A DNA stretch of 64,000 bases from Azolla pinnata. Taxonomy: Eukaryota; Streptophyta; Polypodiopsida; Salviniales; Salviniaceae. Both the position numbers and the translations under genes were made by a program. The DNA is taken from NCBI GenBank assembly GCA_037176905.1, contig JBBBWG010018112.1, positions 1 through 64,000 on the forward strand, in the 5' to 3' direction. Below the pieces are notes generated by a model that searched no databases, was not told the origin of the DNA, and was given only the letters and a program-made list of their open reading frames with translations. This document shows, one piece after another, positions 50,511 through 62,800 of this stretch. Positions within the stretch are counted from its first letter, which is position 1, and each line of letters opens with the position of its first letter.

Positions 50511-50986
50511 AATAAAAATGGGCTAAATAAGCAGAAAATGGAGGAGCCATACCATCTTCCAATCATGCCTGCCCAAAAACAAGATTGGATGTTCAATGAC
50601 TGTTTGAGATGTTGAAGTTCACCACCACCTCGATATTTCCAAATGCAAATTTGAGCTTCTGACACTGGTAAAATCAATAGACACAATAAGGCTCCCTGAA
50701 TGATTGTGTTTGCAGCGTGCTATGATAACGTTACATCTCATGTACAGGAACTCCAAGGAAATTCACAGTTTAAGGAATTGTCTTTCTCATAAAAGATACA
50801 GTGGGTAATGCGGCTCTTTAGGAATGGAAGAATTGGAACAAGGAAGCAAACCAATCACTATGATGACCACGGACAAAACCAATTCATCTTCCAGCGGATA
50901 TAAATACAAACACTCGATTCTATGTTTCTAATGAATTTCAAGCTGAAAAACCGCTCTGCACAAAGCTCGACTGATAAGGTTCTCAA

Positions 50987-53900
50987 TTAGATACATAGGT
51001 ACCCCAAATCAAGTGATCCTTCTGTGCCCTTACTAATCTGGGTTTTCATATGTTCTTTGCTGTTCCTCATAGCTTCTTTGTTGTTCCGGAGCACTTCTTT
51101 TCTTGCCTTATTACTCAACCCTTCAGACAAACTGTTCAAACACACAAACCTTTATTAGTTCTAATTCAGTTAGAAGTAGTCTTTTAGTAGCTATATCAGT
51201 CAAAGAAGCACCATATCAATCAGTCACTTTATTTTAATGTATCCAAGCTACTTACCAGAACAAGGGGGTGATCATTATTTAGCTGAAATGAAAGAGTACT
51301 TTAAGTCACATGATATTAATTTGTATAATTCACTTGATATCCAGTTTGGATGGTTCCCCAGGAAAATAGTACAGTGAATTCGTCTGTTTGTATCAAATTC
51401 ATTAATAAATGACAATCAGCAGTCGAAACATCTCATAAGAAATTTGCCTGCTGTTTTATCCACATCAGAGGATGGATTTATCATAGGGCCCTCTTTATAT
51501 GGATATAAACACTTAGCATGGACTTTTGCAGTGTGATCAGGAAGCAGTAGGCCTTGTCACATTAGGATAGGAGTGGAATTAGAAGAACACGAGGTCAATC
51601 ATTTATGAACAAAGACAGAGAAATCACTACCTCTTTGTGCATGTCTTTTGCCAACCAATAGAAATACAAGGACTAAAGGCGTTCAGTCTGTTCTTGCTAA
51701 AACTCAGTTTTTCTGGTTGCATTAAAGATATACAATATGAGACGATATTTTAAAAAGCAGCTTCCTTTTGGTTGTAATGATGATTTTGGCCTCTTAAAAT
51801 AAATTAATATTTCCGTATTCACTTGTGTGACAGTATCCAAGTGGTAACCCATATCTCTATTCAACTCACTTTTCTCAATTCAAATCTTACTCGTTGCATT
51901 ACTTACTGCATTGCTAACCAACATGGCATATAGGGATTCTCTCCCTTGACCTCTCAAATTTCATTTTAAATCCTTCCTATTAAATTACATGCCCAAATTA
52001 TGTGCTACATTATTTCTGGGTCCAAATACCACAACTTATTAACTGGGTAACTATGAGGAACATAGGAATTGAAAACAATGACCTTTCGAATACTTTCAGA
52101 TCATTTTGGGTCAGGAATGTACAAATACATGATCTAGATTATATGAATTAAGTACAATGAAGGATAATACCCTGTGCCTTCTGGAGGGCGGCCTGGCACT
52201 CTTACTACACCACAACAAGCTTTATACTTTTTCCTTGAGCCACACGGGCAGACTTTATTCCTAGATATTTTCTGCAAAGAATACATTTGAAAACCCCTTT
52301 ACTATCCAAGATAATTCAAATTTTCTCTCATGGAAACTAGATAGGTTTAAATTTCAGCTTGAAACAACCCAAAAAAAAAGACATATTAGATTGATAAAAG
52401 AGAAATAGTTGTTGCAGCACCTTAACTTCCTGCTGTGACGCGTGACCATTTGCATTGATGAGTGAACTCTTATCTGAGAGAATGTGCTCATCATCTCCAC
52501 CATTCTGGAAGTCCTCTGTAATTTAAATAGAATGATGACAAGTTAAAGATTTTATAACAGTAACAATGATCATTTTCAAATTCCAACAATTAATCTCAAA
52601 AAAATCCAAATTTGCTGTTACATTAATGATCTTAAGCCAATTTTCTCTTTGGTGAATGATGCTATTCCAGGTAAGCTTATTATGTGAAGGAGATGGAGGT
52701 GATTGCTAATTAATAACATCATATTCGTAAGAATACATATTGTAAAAAGACTCTCATTAATACAATAGACATATCCAAAACAGGATATGCCATGCAACTT
52801 TACTGCACTAGAGTATTTCTTAAATAAACCGTTATTAATAAAACAGGTGGATAAAGCAATATATGGAGATAATGTAAACAACTATAATCCATGTTAATGC
52901 AATTACCATTTGAACAACCTTCTGAATGTGTCTCCGGCAAATCGCCCACATCATCAACCATGTCATTACAGCCCTCCTGAAAGAATGACTCAGGATTATG
53001 CCAATCGTGCAGCAGAATAATTAAAAACAAGTCAATCATGCAACAGAATAATTAAGACACTGTTCAGGAATACAAAATACCTCTTGCGAAATTTCCTTGA
53101 CTGCTGATTTAGATTGTTTCTTTAGTCGAGGAGCATTCTTAGTAGGGCGTCTCTCTTTTCCTCCTCTACTCTCAATATCCTCCTTGACAGCTGGTGGTGT
53201 CTATTTCACAAGTAATTAGATTCAGAGCTTCACAGAAGTGTTGGATTTATATTTATTTTCATAACACCACGAACAGTCAAATTCTTACCAACCTCCAGCT
53301 TGATCGTCTTTGCTGGTCCATCTCCACAATCATCTATCCTTCGAATACTATTATAATGCTCACCATTATGGTATGATCTGCTCAAAAGTTCATATATATC
53401 CTCTATCTCAAAGAGAAAAACCACACTATCATTTAATCTAGCACAAAGACTAAAATCCTCCAGAAATTATAGAGAAATTAATTTGAGGATTGTAAATGGG
53501 GCTAAATAAGTATTTGATACTTGAGAATAAAAACATATAGATCACAGCAATTCACTGTGTTTGCAGTGGCATGAAAGGACAACGTTAAATATCCTCTTAT
53601 AGGACTGGAATTGAGTGTTCGGTAACTTTTTGAAGGTAATGGTGGTTGGAAATACACAGAGATATGGAGCAGATGTGATGACAAAGAAATTCTTCCTATG
53701 CAGAAACAGAGAAGAAGAAGAATTCCTTTATAATCATTTTTTTCTAACTTTTAGTATTCTTGACTTTTGTTGAACAATGAAAATATCAGCCTATTTTATA
53801 AATTTCTTAGCTTTCTAAAGAAACAAGCAAGAGATAATCTTACAAATTACCAGAATATTGCTTCCTAAAACAATAAATTATAATTTACAAATTATACTAC

Positions 53901-56255
53901 TTCAAAATCTCTAAACCATGTATCTTTCTGCAGGATACTCAACTCACCTAAAACCTAAGTTTCCAAAAATGTATGGTAAATTTGTTTGAGTTTGAAAGAG
54001 AGTCTGAAAATATCTATGTTCAATCTTGTCCAATTTATTGATGTACCATTATATGCCATGTACTAGGCTCATAATCATGTTACAAGTGAGCAATCCAAGT
54101 TACCAAATGTTTACTAGAATGAACTGTCATGGAGATAATAAATGGAATTGCTTACAGAACTTACAGATGGATGCAACGAGATTCTACACTGTTGAAATTT
54201 TGAATGTGCCATCGTGGAGACAGAATCTGTTCAAAACAGAGAGGAGTGATAAATAGATTCAAAAAACTTACAGAACAAAATAAGCGAAGGAATGGTTTGC
54301 AAACCCGATGTATACAGATATTTGAACCTGTAACCAATGACACAGCTTGCAGCTCCATGTTCCCTGCCCAGGTACTGGCTTCTCGCATACTCCGGCAATA
54401 ATCATCAAATGGGACTTCATCTTCTATAAAAGGTTCAAAATCTTCACGATGTGCCTACAAAAGTAATAGAGATCGAATATAATCAAACCATCATTTCTTA
54501 CTCATGTTGAGATTAAATTGCCCCAACTGTACATACAGGTCGATCTCATATTATATACCAAATTCTATAATTTCTTAATTGCATCTCTTCATGCCCAAGA
54601 ATAGGTTAGAGTTCACATAAAACAGCATCTACGACAAAATTTCGAGAATTAAATGTTTATTTGTGAAATATATTCCCTAAAGTCCAGCTTCAAGTAGGAT
54701 TTTCTAGAAAGGGAGAGGGAAAAAAAAAACCTACAATCATCTAAATATGAACATTATTATGACCGACATGGCAATCATGCTTTACGCTTATATGAGCAAG
54801 ACAGAACTAGAAGAAACACCATTAAAAGCCATCATCCTAGGTTTTCAGGTCCATGCCTGGAGAAGTGCAAATGCCTTCAAGAACTCTTGACCAAAATAAG
54901 GCCACATTTACAAGCCAGAATTTGTTGAAACATTGGCCTTTTATTTCTTATACCACCAGACCAAACGAAGGGGTATTTACAAGGAGTAATTTGTTGACAG
55001 ATTTGACTTGTGATTGTTTCACACATGACCTAATGATAGCCCCATGTTAGTTGCTACAACCTAACATGTTGGGTGTAGGACTCGAACCTGACTAAAGGTC
55101 CTCGTTGTTTCAGCACCCAACATCCACCTAACTGCCCATACATCAGCAACATGGTTGGCCCAATAGTACAGACCTCTGATGTGTGTAGAGATGTGTCTCA
55201 AATTGTGCAAAGCTATAATTTGTAAAGTGGTTCTGAGCAGGAACCTGCATAACACCACTTTAAAGTTAAATGACTAGACAGTGAACTGATTAAGATACTC
55301 TACAAGTTGTCACCAATAGCAGATTAGAGCAAACAGAGGGCCAATTTTAGATATAGAAATCTAGACAACACTCCCCTGTTTCTACCATGTTAAGTGAAGA
55401 GATATTGAAAGCTTGTGTAGGACTCTAGTAGCTGAAAAAGGCTACAGATACACAAAATTCCCTAGAGTTTTGGACTTACTTTTGAATTATTAAAGATGAG
55501 AAACTGAAAGAAGCCCCACTCTTGGGACCGACGTCACATTCTTCAAATTATTAGCGGTGAGAAACTGAAAGCAGTCCCAAGTCTCTTGGACCATCATCAC
55601 ATCAACTTTCTATCCAGGAACAATCTAGCTCTATCATTTTTTGTCAGTCCAAATCCCAACCAGCTCCTTATTCATGTATAAAAGACTTCTCTGATGGTAT
55701 AATTGTAGGAAATTCTAGCTCAACAGGTGCTTATCTCCCATTGAGAGATCTATAGACCAATTTCACGACGTGCACAGGTTGATTACCAGAAAATAACTAG
55801 ATAAAATAGCAGAATCCTACTGTATTGCTTCCAGATGTTTTGCCAGTGTATGCTAAATACCTCAATGAAGTCCACCACCATCTTCCGGTATTTCAAATGT
55901 TCTTCCTCATTTCCTTCAAGCTGGTCTGCCACAGCTCTGAGATCATCAAGACGCATAAATCAGCATGTGATGAATTTGATAAATGCTGATATGCTTCAGA
56001 AGATGTACCGAAACAAACAGTTCCCATCGGCCGTAATATTTACAACCCTCAGTCCAATATCTCTCAACTGAGCATTTAGTTTCGATCCATCTTTTTCTTT
56101 CGTTGATGCCTTGGAAAAAGAAACAGATAGTATCAGTGAGCTTTTCTCTATAGTTCATCAAAAGTTTAATTGTACAGATAAGGTAAGTTTGGCTAAGTGA
56201 AAGGCATGTGTACATGAACTTTTGGGATATTCTTTCGTCCCTTCTTCTGAACCAT
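50987..56255 (-). CDS. OTU-family cysteine protease (deubiquitinase) with SEC-C motif
   Basis: Exons 56220-56255, 56009-56109, 55861-55936, 54305-54454, 54165-54226, 53293-53377, 53081-53200, 52907-52976, 52421-52515, 52171-52271 and 50987-51131 total 1041 nt, 346 residues, ending TAA. MVQKKGRKNIPK leads into the OTU domain: TADGNCLFRAVADQLEGNEE (Asp40, Cys43), DFEPFIEDEVPFDDYC, STWAGNMELQAVSL, NICIH and LSYHNGEHYNSIR (His149). A Lys-rich linker follows, then an acidic segment, the SEC-C zinc motif CPCGSRKKYKACC (273-285) and a C-terminal tail ending LCI. This layout matches the plant OTU/SEC-C protein At5g67170 as I remember it. The catalytic triad looks complete. A 5' UTR intron is likely: an acceptor at about 56322, and a donor after TTCTACCAG near 57341. 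Confidence 0.93.
54990..55190 (-). other. Possible SINE-like Pol III relic in OTU intron 3
   Basis: The minus strand carries a perfect B-box type GGTTCGAGTCC (55078-55088) with an A-box-like GGGCAGTTAGGTGG about 50 bases upstream. No full tRNA fold, poly-A tail or target-site duplication was found. Confidence 0.3.
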
Positions 56256-57380
56256 ATCATGCAATGTATTTTCCACAATCCATCTATAGGTGCAATCCCA
56301 ACAAGGACTTTGGCAACTGCAGGACAGAGCATTAGTACGTTTCACATCATTAGACAATAAAGTTGTACCCAGAACATATAGACATTTTACCTTCATCTCA
56401 CCAGTTCAACAGAGAATACATGGAATTAAGGCATGTCACACCATCACGGACTTAAAGCTACACTAGGAACACCAAACATTTTGACTTCAGTTTCCTAATC
56501 CACCAATTCTCATACATACCATCATCATTCTATGCAGATAATATTCACATCTAAAACCTAAGCACTTCAATCCCTAAACAGCATGAACTAGTGTTTCGGA
56601 ACAATTGAATAGAAAATCCACATAAGTTCCGATATAACGTATCATCAAATCGCACGTACACGATGCACTGCATTTAAAGAGCATCAAACACTCCACGTTT
56701 AAGTCCTCTATTCTCCTAAAAAAGACCCATGGTATTACAGAAATCTAATTCTGATTCAGTTGATGAGGCGATCCTTCCGTAAACATTAATTATTGTGATC
56801 GATTCGTTTACAATATACTGTGATGGGATCTGAATGTGAAATATCTCAAGCACTTTTTTTACGATGAAAATTTTTATTTTATTATCTACTGAACAAGTTC
56901 TCAATTTTACTGATCATGTGATGGAAAGAATAGGTACATGCAAGGAAGAACGAATCACAAAATCCCAAATTTTGATCTCACGTGTTATGATATGAACCAG
57001 AGCACGACTGTTTAACAATGCAATGTGGGTACGTATGATTTCCACGGATATTGGATCACCGCACGATCTGGTGACGAACGAATCATCAGCAAAACCTCTT
57101 CCACGGAGATATAGGAATCATCAGCAAAACCTCTTCCACGGAGATATAGGAATCAGGGGTGTAAGCTACACACGGAAACTCTCGACAAAGAGCGTGTAGA
57201 GATGCATAACACGTGAAGAAACGGAATCCGACATAAAACTAGGAATAGGAAAGCAACGAGTGGAAAAGAAAAAACGTTGCGATGTGTGTATGTGGGGGAG
57301 AGGGAGGGAGGACGGATGGAGGCGGAGATGGAAGCTTACCTGGTAGAACTCGGAGCTTCCTCGAAATCTGTCGAAGCTCC
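56256..57380 (-). promoter_or_regulatory. OTU gene 5' UTR intron and promoter region
   Basis: Upstream of the OTU start codon. A likely 5' UTR intron runs between a donor near 57341 and an acceptor near 56322. No second coding exon is needed because the family starts at MVQ. It contains the 35-bp duplication listed next. Confidence 0.45.
57081..57150. repeat. Perfect 35-bp tandem duplication
   Basis: AATCATCAGCAAAACCTCTT and the following CCACGGAGATATAGG occur at 57081-57115 and again at 57116-57150 without a difference. Confidence 0.95.
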
Positions 57381-57385
57381 CTTGA

Positions 57386-57890
57386 ATGGGGATGTGTGTG
57401 TGGATGTGGATGTGGATGTGCATGTACATGTGTAGGGGCATGCATATGGATGTGTCACCCGGTGTATGTGTGCGTATGTGTATGTATGTACATAGTTGTG
57501 TTGTGTGCGTATGTGTGTGTATGTACTACATAGTTGTGTTGTGTGTGTATGTACATAGTTGTGTTGTGTGTGTATGTGTATGTATGTGTATGTGTGTACA
57601 TAGGTGTGTTGTGTGTGTATGTGTGTACATAGTTGTGTTGTGTGTGTATGTGTATGTATGTACATGCGGATGTATGTGTGTGCATGTGTATGTATGTACA
57701 TAGTTGTGTTGTGTGCGTATGTGTATGTATGTACATGGTTGTGCTGTGCGCATGCGTATGTATGCGTGTGCAGTCCATGCATGTATCCATATGCGCATGC
57801 CTTTGTATGCCCATGCATGTATGCATGTGCACATGCGCATGGACATGTGCGTATGTGCATGTGCGTTGCGTATGCGTATGTGCGCGACAA
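57386..57890. repeat. Long TGTG/TATG microsatellite with a higher-order unit
   Basis: About 500 bases of GTGTGTATGTATGTACATA units; the block TACATAGTTGTGTTGTGTG recurs at least five times, a higher-order repeat inside the simple repeat. All long frames here are repeat artefacts. Confidence 0.9.
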
Positions 57891-58930
57891 GTCGTCTACG
57901 TATATTTGTACGTTCGCTTGTTTACCAGAATGGCCCCAAGATCTACTAAACGTATTGGAGCCTTGATCCGTGTTTAGATCGAGAAAACAAGACCCATCAG
58001 AAAGCCCAGCCAATTTGCATGGAACAAAATTTCACCCATTGGAAGTCCTTAACTTGCTCAAATCGCATCGGAGTCGATCCGATCTTCCCGTAACATTTGT
58101 ATAGTTATGCCTATACGGGAGCAGAACCGACAACAAAGGGTCAACGATGCTGCCCCATGGACATAAACACATATCCCGAGGGTTCGGCATATAGGTCTAG
58201 ATTCGGTGTACCCAACCTATATACTCTGCCCGGAAGCGAGGTTCTTGGGTTCAAGTACCCACTGGCAGCGTAACGTGTTTCGTACAAGTGCTTGGTAAAA
58301 TGCCCAGAGGTCCGAGAGGCTGACTAACAGTCGAGAATCTGAGTAAGAAGCAGAAGGGTGAACCTAAAGTTTCGGCACGTATCAGGAGGACTCTCATGCA
58401 TGTATGTGCAACCATATAGACAAGGGAAATAATTGAACCCGAAATCAGAAACAGTCCAAATGTTTGAGTGCCTAACAGACGATACAATTGGGAATACAAA
58501 TAAGAAAAGCGCCTATAGCTACAAGCCCCAATGCATGCCAGGAGCACTCCCATGCCTGCATGCAATTCAGGGTGATATAATTGAACCTCGGAAAAGAAAG
58601 CATCAGAGCTAGAAGAAGCTCGTATACACGCAAATGGGGATTATCGATCAGCGGAAAGGCAACGGCAGTGCACAACGTAAAGCGGTGCATGGAAGGACTC
58701 ATCCATCCAGCCGAGGATCGCTACTGCTCTCTAGCCATCTGCCGCTTAGCGCTTACAAAACAGAGGGGCATCGATTCGGTGCCTTCCTTTAATGCCGATG
58801 TATAACGTCGATTCGTCTACACGGTGGCGGTACAGGATCACAAAGCCCTCCCTCGAAACGGCTTGGAAGCTCTTCCATTTACAGACGTCCTCTATTTTGA
58901 TCGATTGCTTAGCAGAGCTGCCAGTTACAA
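57891..58930. other. Intergenic, nothing recognised
   Basis: Mixed sequence between the OTU promoter region and the telomere-like repeat. A T-arm-like GGGTTCAAGTACCC occurs near 58248, without a tRNA fold around it. Confidence 0.4.
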
Positions 58931-59009
58931 GGTTCAGGGTTCAGGGTTCAGGGTTCAGGGTTCAGGGTTTAGGATTTAGGGTTCAGGGTTCAGGGTTCAG
59001 GGTTTAGGT
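58931..59009. repeat. Interstitial telomere-like repeat (TTCAGGG)n with TTTAGGG units
   Basis: About eleven heptamers. Most are TTCAGGG rather than the usual plant TTTAGGG; two or three TTTAGG(G/A) units are mixed in. Confidence 0.9.
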
Positions 59010-59039
59010 GTACTGTGCGAAAATACGTATACGCACCGG

Positions 59040-59140
59040 CATGAAAATGCCGTATGTGCGTTCGTATGTGCACACGCAAGCATGTATGCGCATGCATGCA
59101 TGCACGCACGCATGCATGCATGCACGCACGCACGCATGAT
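59040..59140. repeat. ATGC/ACGC microsatellite
   Basis: GCATGCATGCACGCACGC-type alternating repeat just upstream of the motif cluster at 59161. Confidence 0.85.
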
Positions 59141-59149
59141 GAGGTGTCA

Positions 59150-59226
59150 CGCTGAGGTGGCAGGACCGCCGACGTGGCAGGACCGCCGACGCGGCACTGC
59201 CACGTGGCAAGGGCGCCACGTCATCG
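59150..59226 (+). promoter_or_regulatory. DRE/CRT and G-box/ABRE cluster upstream of the CLT gene
   Basis: An 18-bp unit GTGGCAGGACCGCCGAC is repeated, giving GCCGAC (CRT/DRE core) at 59168-59173 and 59185-59190. A perfect palindromic G-box GCCACGTGGC is at 59199-59208 and a further GCCACGTCAT at 59215-59224. These are known binding cores for plant DREB/CBF and bZIP factors. The cluster lies about 600 bases before the CLT start codon. Function is inferred. Confidence 0.65.
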
Positions 59227-59832
59227 CTCGCGCTGTTCAAAACTTCAGTGTAAAGCAAATCCGAGATTTCTCTGCATTTTAGGAAAGTCTCTGACGATGA
59301 TCGATTCTCTGCGCCTGCAGATCAAATCGATCCGTCCTTAATCTGCATCCAAAATCCTCCCCAAATCGTCTCTGATCCCGTGCTTAATCCCCCCCCCCTT
59401 CGCTCTTAATCTCTGTGTCTATGCTCCTTAATCCGCTCCCTAATCTTCCCTTTCTTCCTCTAATCCCATCCTTAATGACCCTGTAAATCTTCTCCTCTAT
59501 CTGCTCCCCGAGCTCCCTGATCTTCTCTCCCGTCCCCATCTTGAACCCACCCCAAAAATCCTCGCTGCGAAAAATCTCCCTCTAATTCCACCCGGATCTC
59601 TTGGGGTTTATCCACCTGATCCAGGCCTCCTTAATCCGTAGCACATCCGGTGTTAATCCGCCCAGCTGATGGGCCAAGATCCGTCCTTAATCGCTTGTCT
59701 CGACCCCTAAACCCGAGGCCGCGGATCACTAATCCATCACTAATCCCTAATCACCAGTCCCGTTTCTCTGAACCTTAAAAACCCTAATAACCCCCAACCC
59801 TAACCCTAACCCTAACCCTAATTCAGCCCAAC
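59227..59832 (+). promoter_or_regulatory. CLT 5' region with CCCTAA repeats
   Basis: Pyrimidine-rich sequence with many CCTTAATC words. At 59796-59822 it holds about four CCCTAA hexamers, ten bases before the start codon. The likely transcription start lies in this stretch, but its position is not determined. Confidence 0.45.
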
Positions 59833-62800
59833 ATGACTTGCCTTTTACGGCCTCTTCCCCCATCGTGCAGGGAAAGTTTCTTCGCCATGGATCATAACCG
59901 AGCTGTATATACTCAAAACAAAGCTCCTGCATATTGCCAGACTTCCGAGCTTCCATGGCTTCCTCCTCCTCCTTCTCCTCCTCCTCCTTCCACCAAGCAT
60001 GCGGCGTTCTCTTCCTCTACCCTTTCGTCTTGCCAAACGAAGGCTCTTCCATGCTCACGGCCTTATTCTTTCCCTTCTACTTATTTCAAATCTAGGGTTT
60101 CGCCATTACCGCAGCCTTGTCCTTGTTGCGGAACTAGGGCTTCATCGTCATCACCGTCGTCATCGTCGTTGTCACATTCTCATTGCATCTCGAGAAAGTC
60201 GAACGCACGAACTCAATCAAGATCGGATTTAACATCGGCAACAACGCCAATACCATCTTCTTCTCATCGTAACTCCAGGGTTTCTTCAACACCACTGTCG
60301 TCATCGTTGTTATGCAAATCTAGGGTTTCGTCATCCTTGTCATCTTCATCATCATACAGCAACGGAGTGGAGCAGGGGGCATCGCCAGCATCATCATCAT
60401 CATCATCATCATCATCGACTCTGCTGCCATGGATCGATGTGCAGAGGAGGGAGGCAGAGATCGCTGGCCGAGCTGCAAGCACCATAATCTTTGCAGTGGC
60501 CAACAAGGTCCTCTACAAGATGGCTCTCGTGCCCCTCCGAGACTACCCCTTCTTGCTGGCGCTCATCACCACGTTCGGGTAAGCTAAATCTGAACCCTAA
60601 ACACCATGTTCTGGGTTCATCGTACTCAATTCTATTGATCAACTAACGCGATTCTTGAGTTCGCCTTCATTAGGTTAGGGTTCAGCTAATCAACTAAAGA
60701 AAAAGAAGAACCATCATCAGTACACAGTCATTTTATAGAAAAGCTTAAAAAACCAGTTTGAAAAATTCTCCCATGGATCTGCATTATTCTTGTGCCTACT
60801 GAAATTTGCCCACCTTACCTCATCACTGCATTCGCATTCAGCTAAGCTAAGCACAGGAAATAAAAGCAATGGAAAACGCCATACTCTGCATATACTGTAC
60901 TCAATGAATAACAAAAACTCTTTGGCAATCCCTGATTCGGCCGCAGCTGAATGAAAACAAGAACCACCATGAATATGTAATCATCCGATTGAAAAGTTAA
61001 AAACTTTTCAAGAATTTCACCCATCGATCATCATTATCCCCTGCATTTTGTTTGTTGCCTATCACCAAATTATAGTAACCTATACACCCAGAAAACAAAG
61101 GAAGAAAGATAAAACCTTGCTTGGAGATATATGCTCACTCCATTTGGATATATATATATATATATATACATATAACTATAAACGCCCAGAGGATTTGCCT
61201 GCATTTGGGTAAGCTCGATGAGAAAAAGACCTCAACTGAGATGTGTAACCGATCCCATTATAAAACTTAAAAGACAAAGCAGTTGAAGAATTCACCTCTT
61301 AATCGTCATTATCCTTGGCCTTCTTTTTGCCTAATAGCCTTGACTCACCTCTGAGTTCCCACTTCCAAGACTTGCCCATCGCTACCACATATGTCATTCC
61401 ACTGAAAAGGTACAAAATACTTCAATAATCATTCAGCCATTAATTATCCTTATAATTCATTGGTCTTATTTGCCTAGTAGCCTTGACCCACCTCCTCTCC
61501 CCACCTCCTAACCCTACGCTTACCGTTCTGGCACTCACTAGTCGTTGCCAAGTTTGCATAAAGAAGAACAAAAAAGAACAATAATGTCATTCCATTGGAA
61601 AAGTGCAAAACACTTCAATAATGCTTCTTCTTTCCCTCTTGACCTTGACCCCGCCAAACACTCCTCTTCCTTGCCATTCATCACTACGTTTGGGTTAAGA
61701 ATAGAAAATTGAATGAATAACGGTTTTACATTGAAAAAGTAAAGCACTTTAAGAGTTTCAAGAATTAATCATCATCCATATCAATATTCTTGTTTTTATT
61801 TTGTTACTTTGATTCCCTCATTGAGATTATCCTTTTTCTTTCGCGTTCATAATCATCAACAAAGTGTTACGACTCCTTGGCCACCATGAATACACATTAT
61901 AATGTGAACTACAATCAACTTGTGTCTTTCCTGTTTCATTTCATTGATGCAAGGTTTACTGGATTTTCACGATGAAACTACCCGGCATTGCCTTTGGATT
62001 ATGAAGCATAGTATGGAGTCATATTTTTCATCAAGATCAGCAATTTGTATGAAGCTCATTGTTTTGATGTTGTCGCTTCTTTTACAATAGGGTTGCCCAA
62101 CAATTTATGCTGACTTTAAGACAGAGTCTTAAGTTCTCATCAAGGTTATCTGTTTTTCTCATATCTTGAAACTTTGGTTGCATTAGGTATGTCTTGGTAT
62201 ACTTCTCCATTCTATGGATGCGTTATCAGGGAGGAATTGTGACCAATGAAATGCTCGAGCTTCCCAAATATTATTTTATTTTATCAGGTGCCCTTGAAGC
62301 ATGTGGTGTTGCTTCGGGGATGGCAGCTGCTGGTACGTATTGTGTACATACATGTAATGAAAGTGTGTGTATTAGGAGTTCTTCTTTGTTGTTAAAAGAG
62401 TTGGGTCAAGACTCAATTAATTATCCATGCAATGCACCTGATGTACTAATAAAAAGTGTATACTTTGTTCTTTGGACATGTTTCCAAAACAAACAGCTGT
62501 CCTTCCTGGTCCAACTATATCAATTTTATTACAGGTAATGTGTTCCATCGTTTTGTATGGTTCGTATCAATATGTTGAAAGGCTGATGCTCAATGGGTTA
62601 ATTGTATAGTTTATAGTGACGTGTTTGATGTTCAAAGGATTATCATATTGTAATCAATCTATTAATTGATTGCATGCCTTACTTATTTTATTGATGTTGA
62701 AGACTTTTCTAGTGTGGCAATTGCTATTGTCTATGGTGTTCTTGAAGCGGAAATTTTCCTTGGGTCAAATCGTGGGGTGCCTTATGGTTTTCCTTGGTGT

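Noticed and set aside
57336-58013. A 225-codon minus frame and several plus frames rich in His/Thr or Cys/Val
   Set aside because: Products of the TGTG/TATG microsatellite; every frame is open by repetition.
58225-58265. Possible second tRNA gene (T-arm-like GGGTTCAAGTACCC)
   Set aside because: No acceptor, D or anticodon stem can be drawn around it.
58931-59822. Possible chromosome end
   Set aside because: Repeats are short, of different unit types and flanked by genes; they are interstitial.
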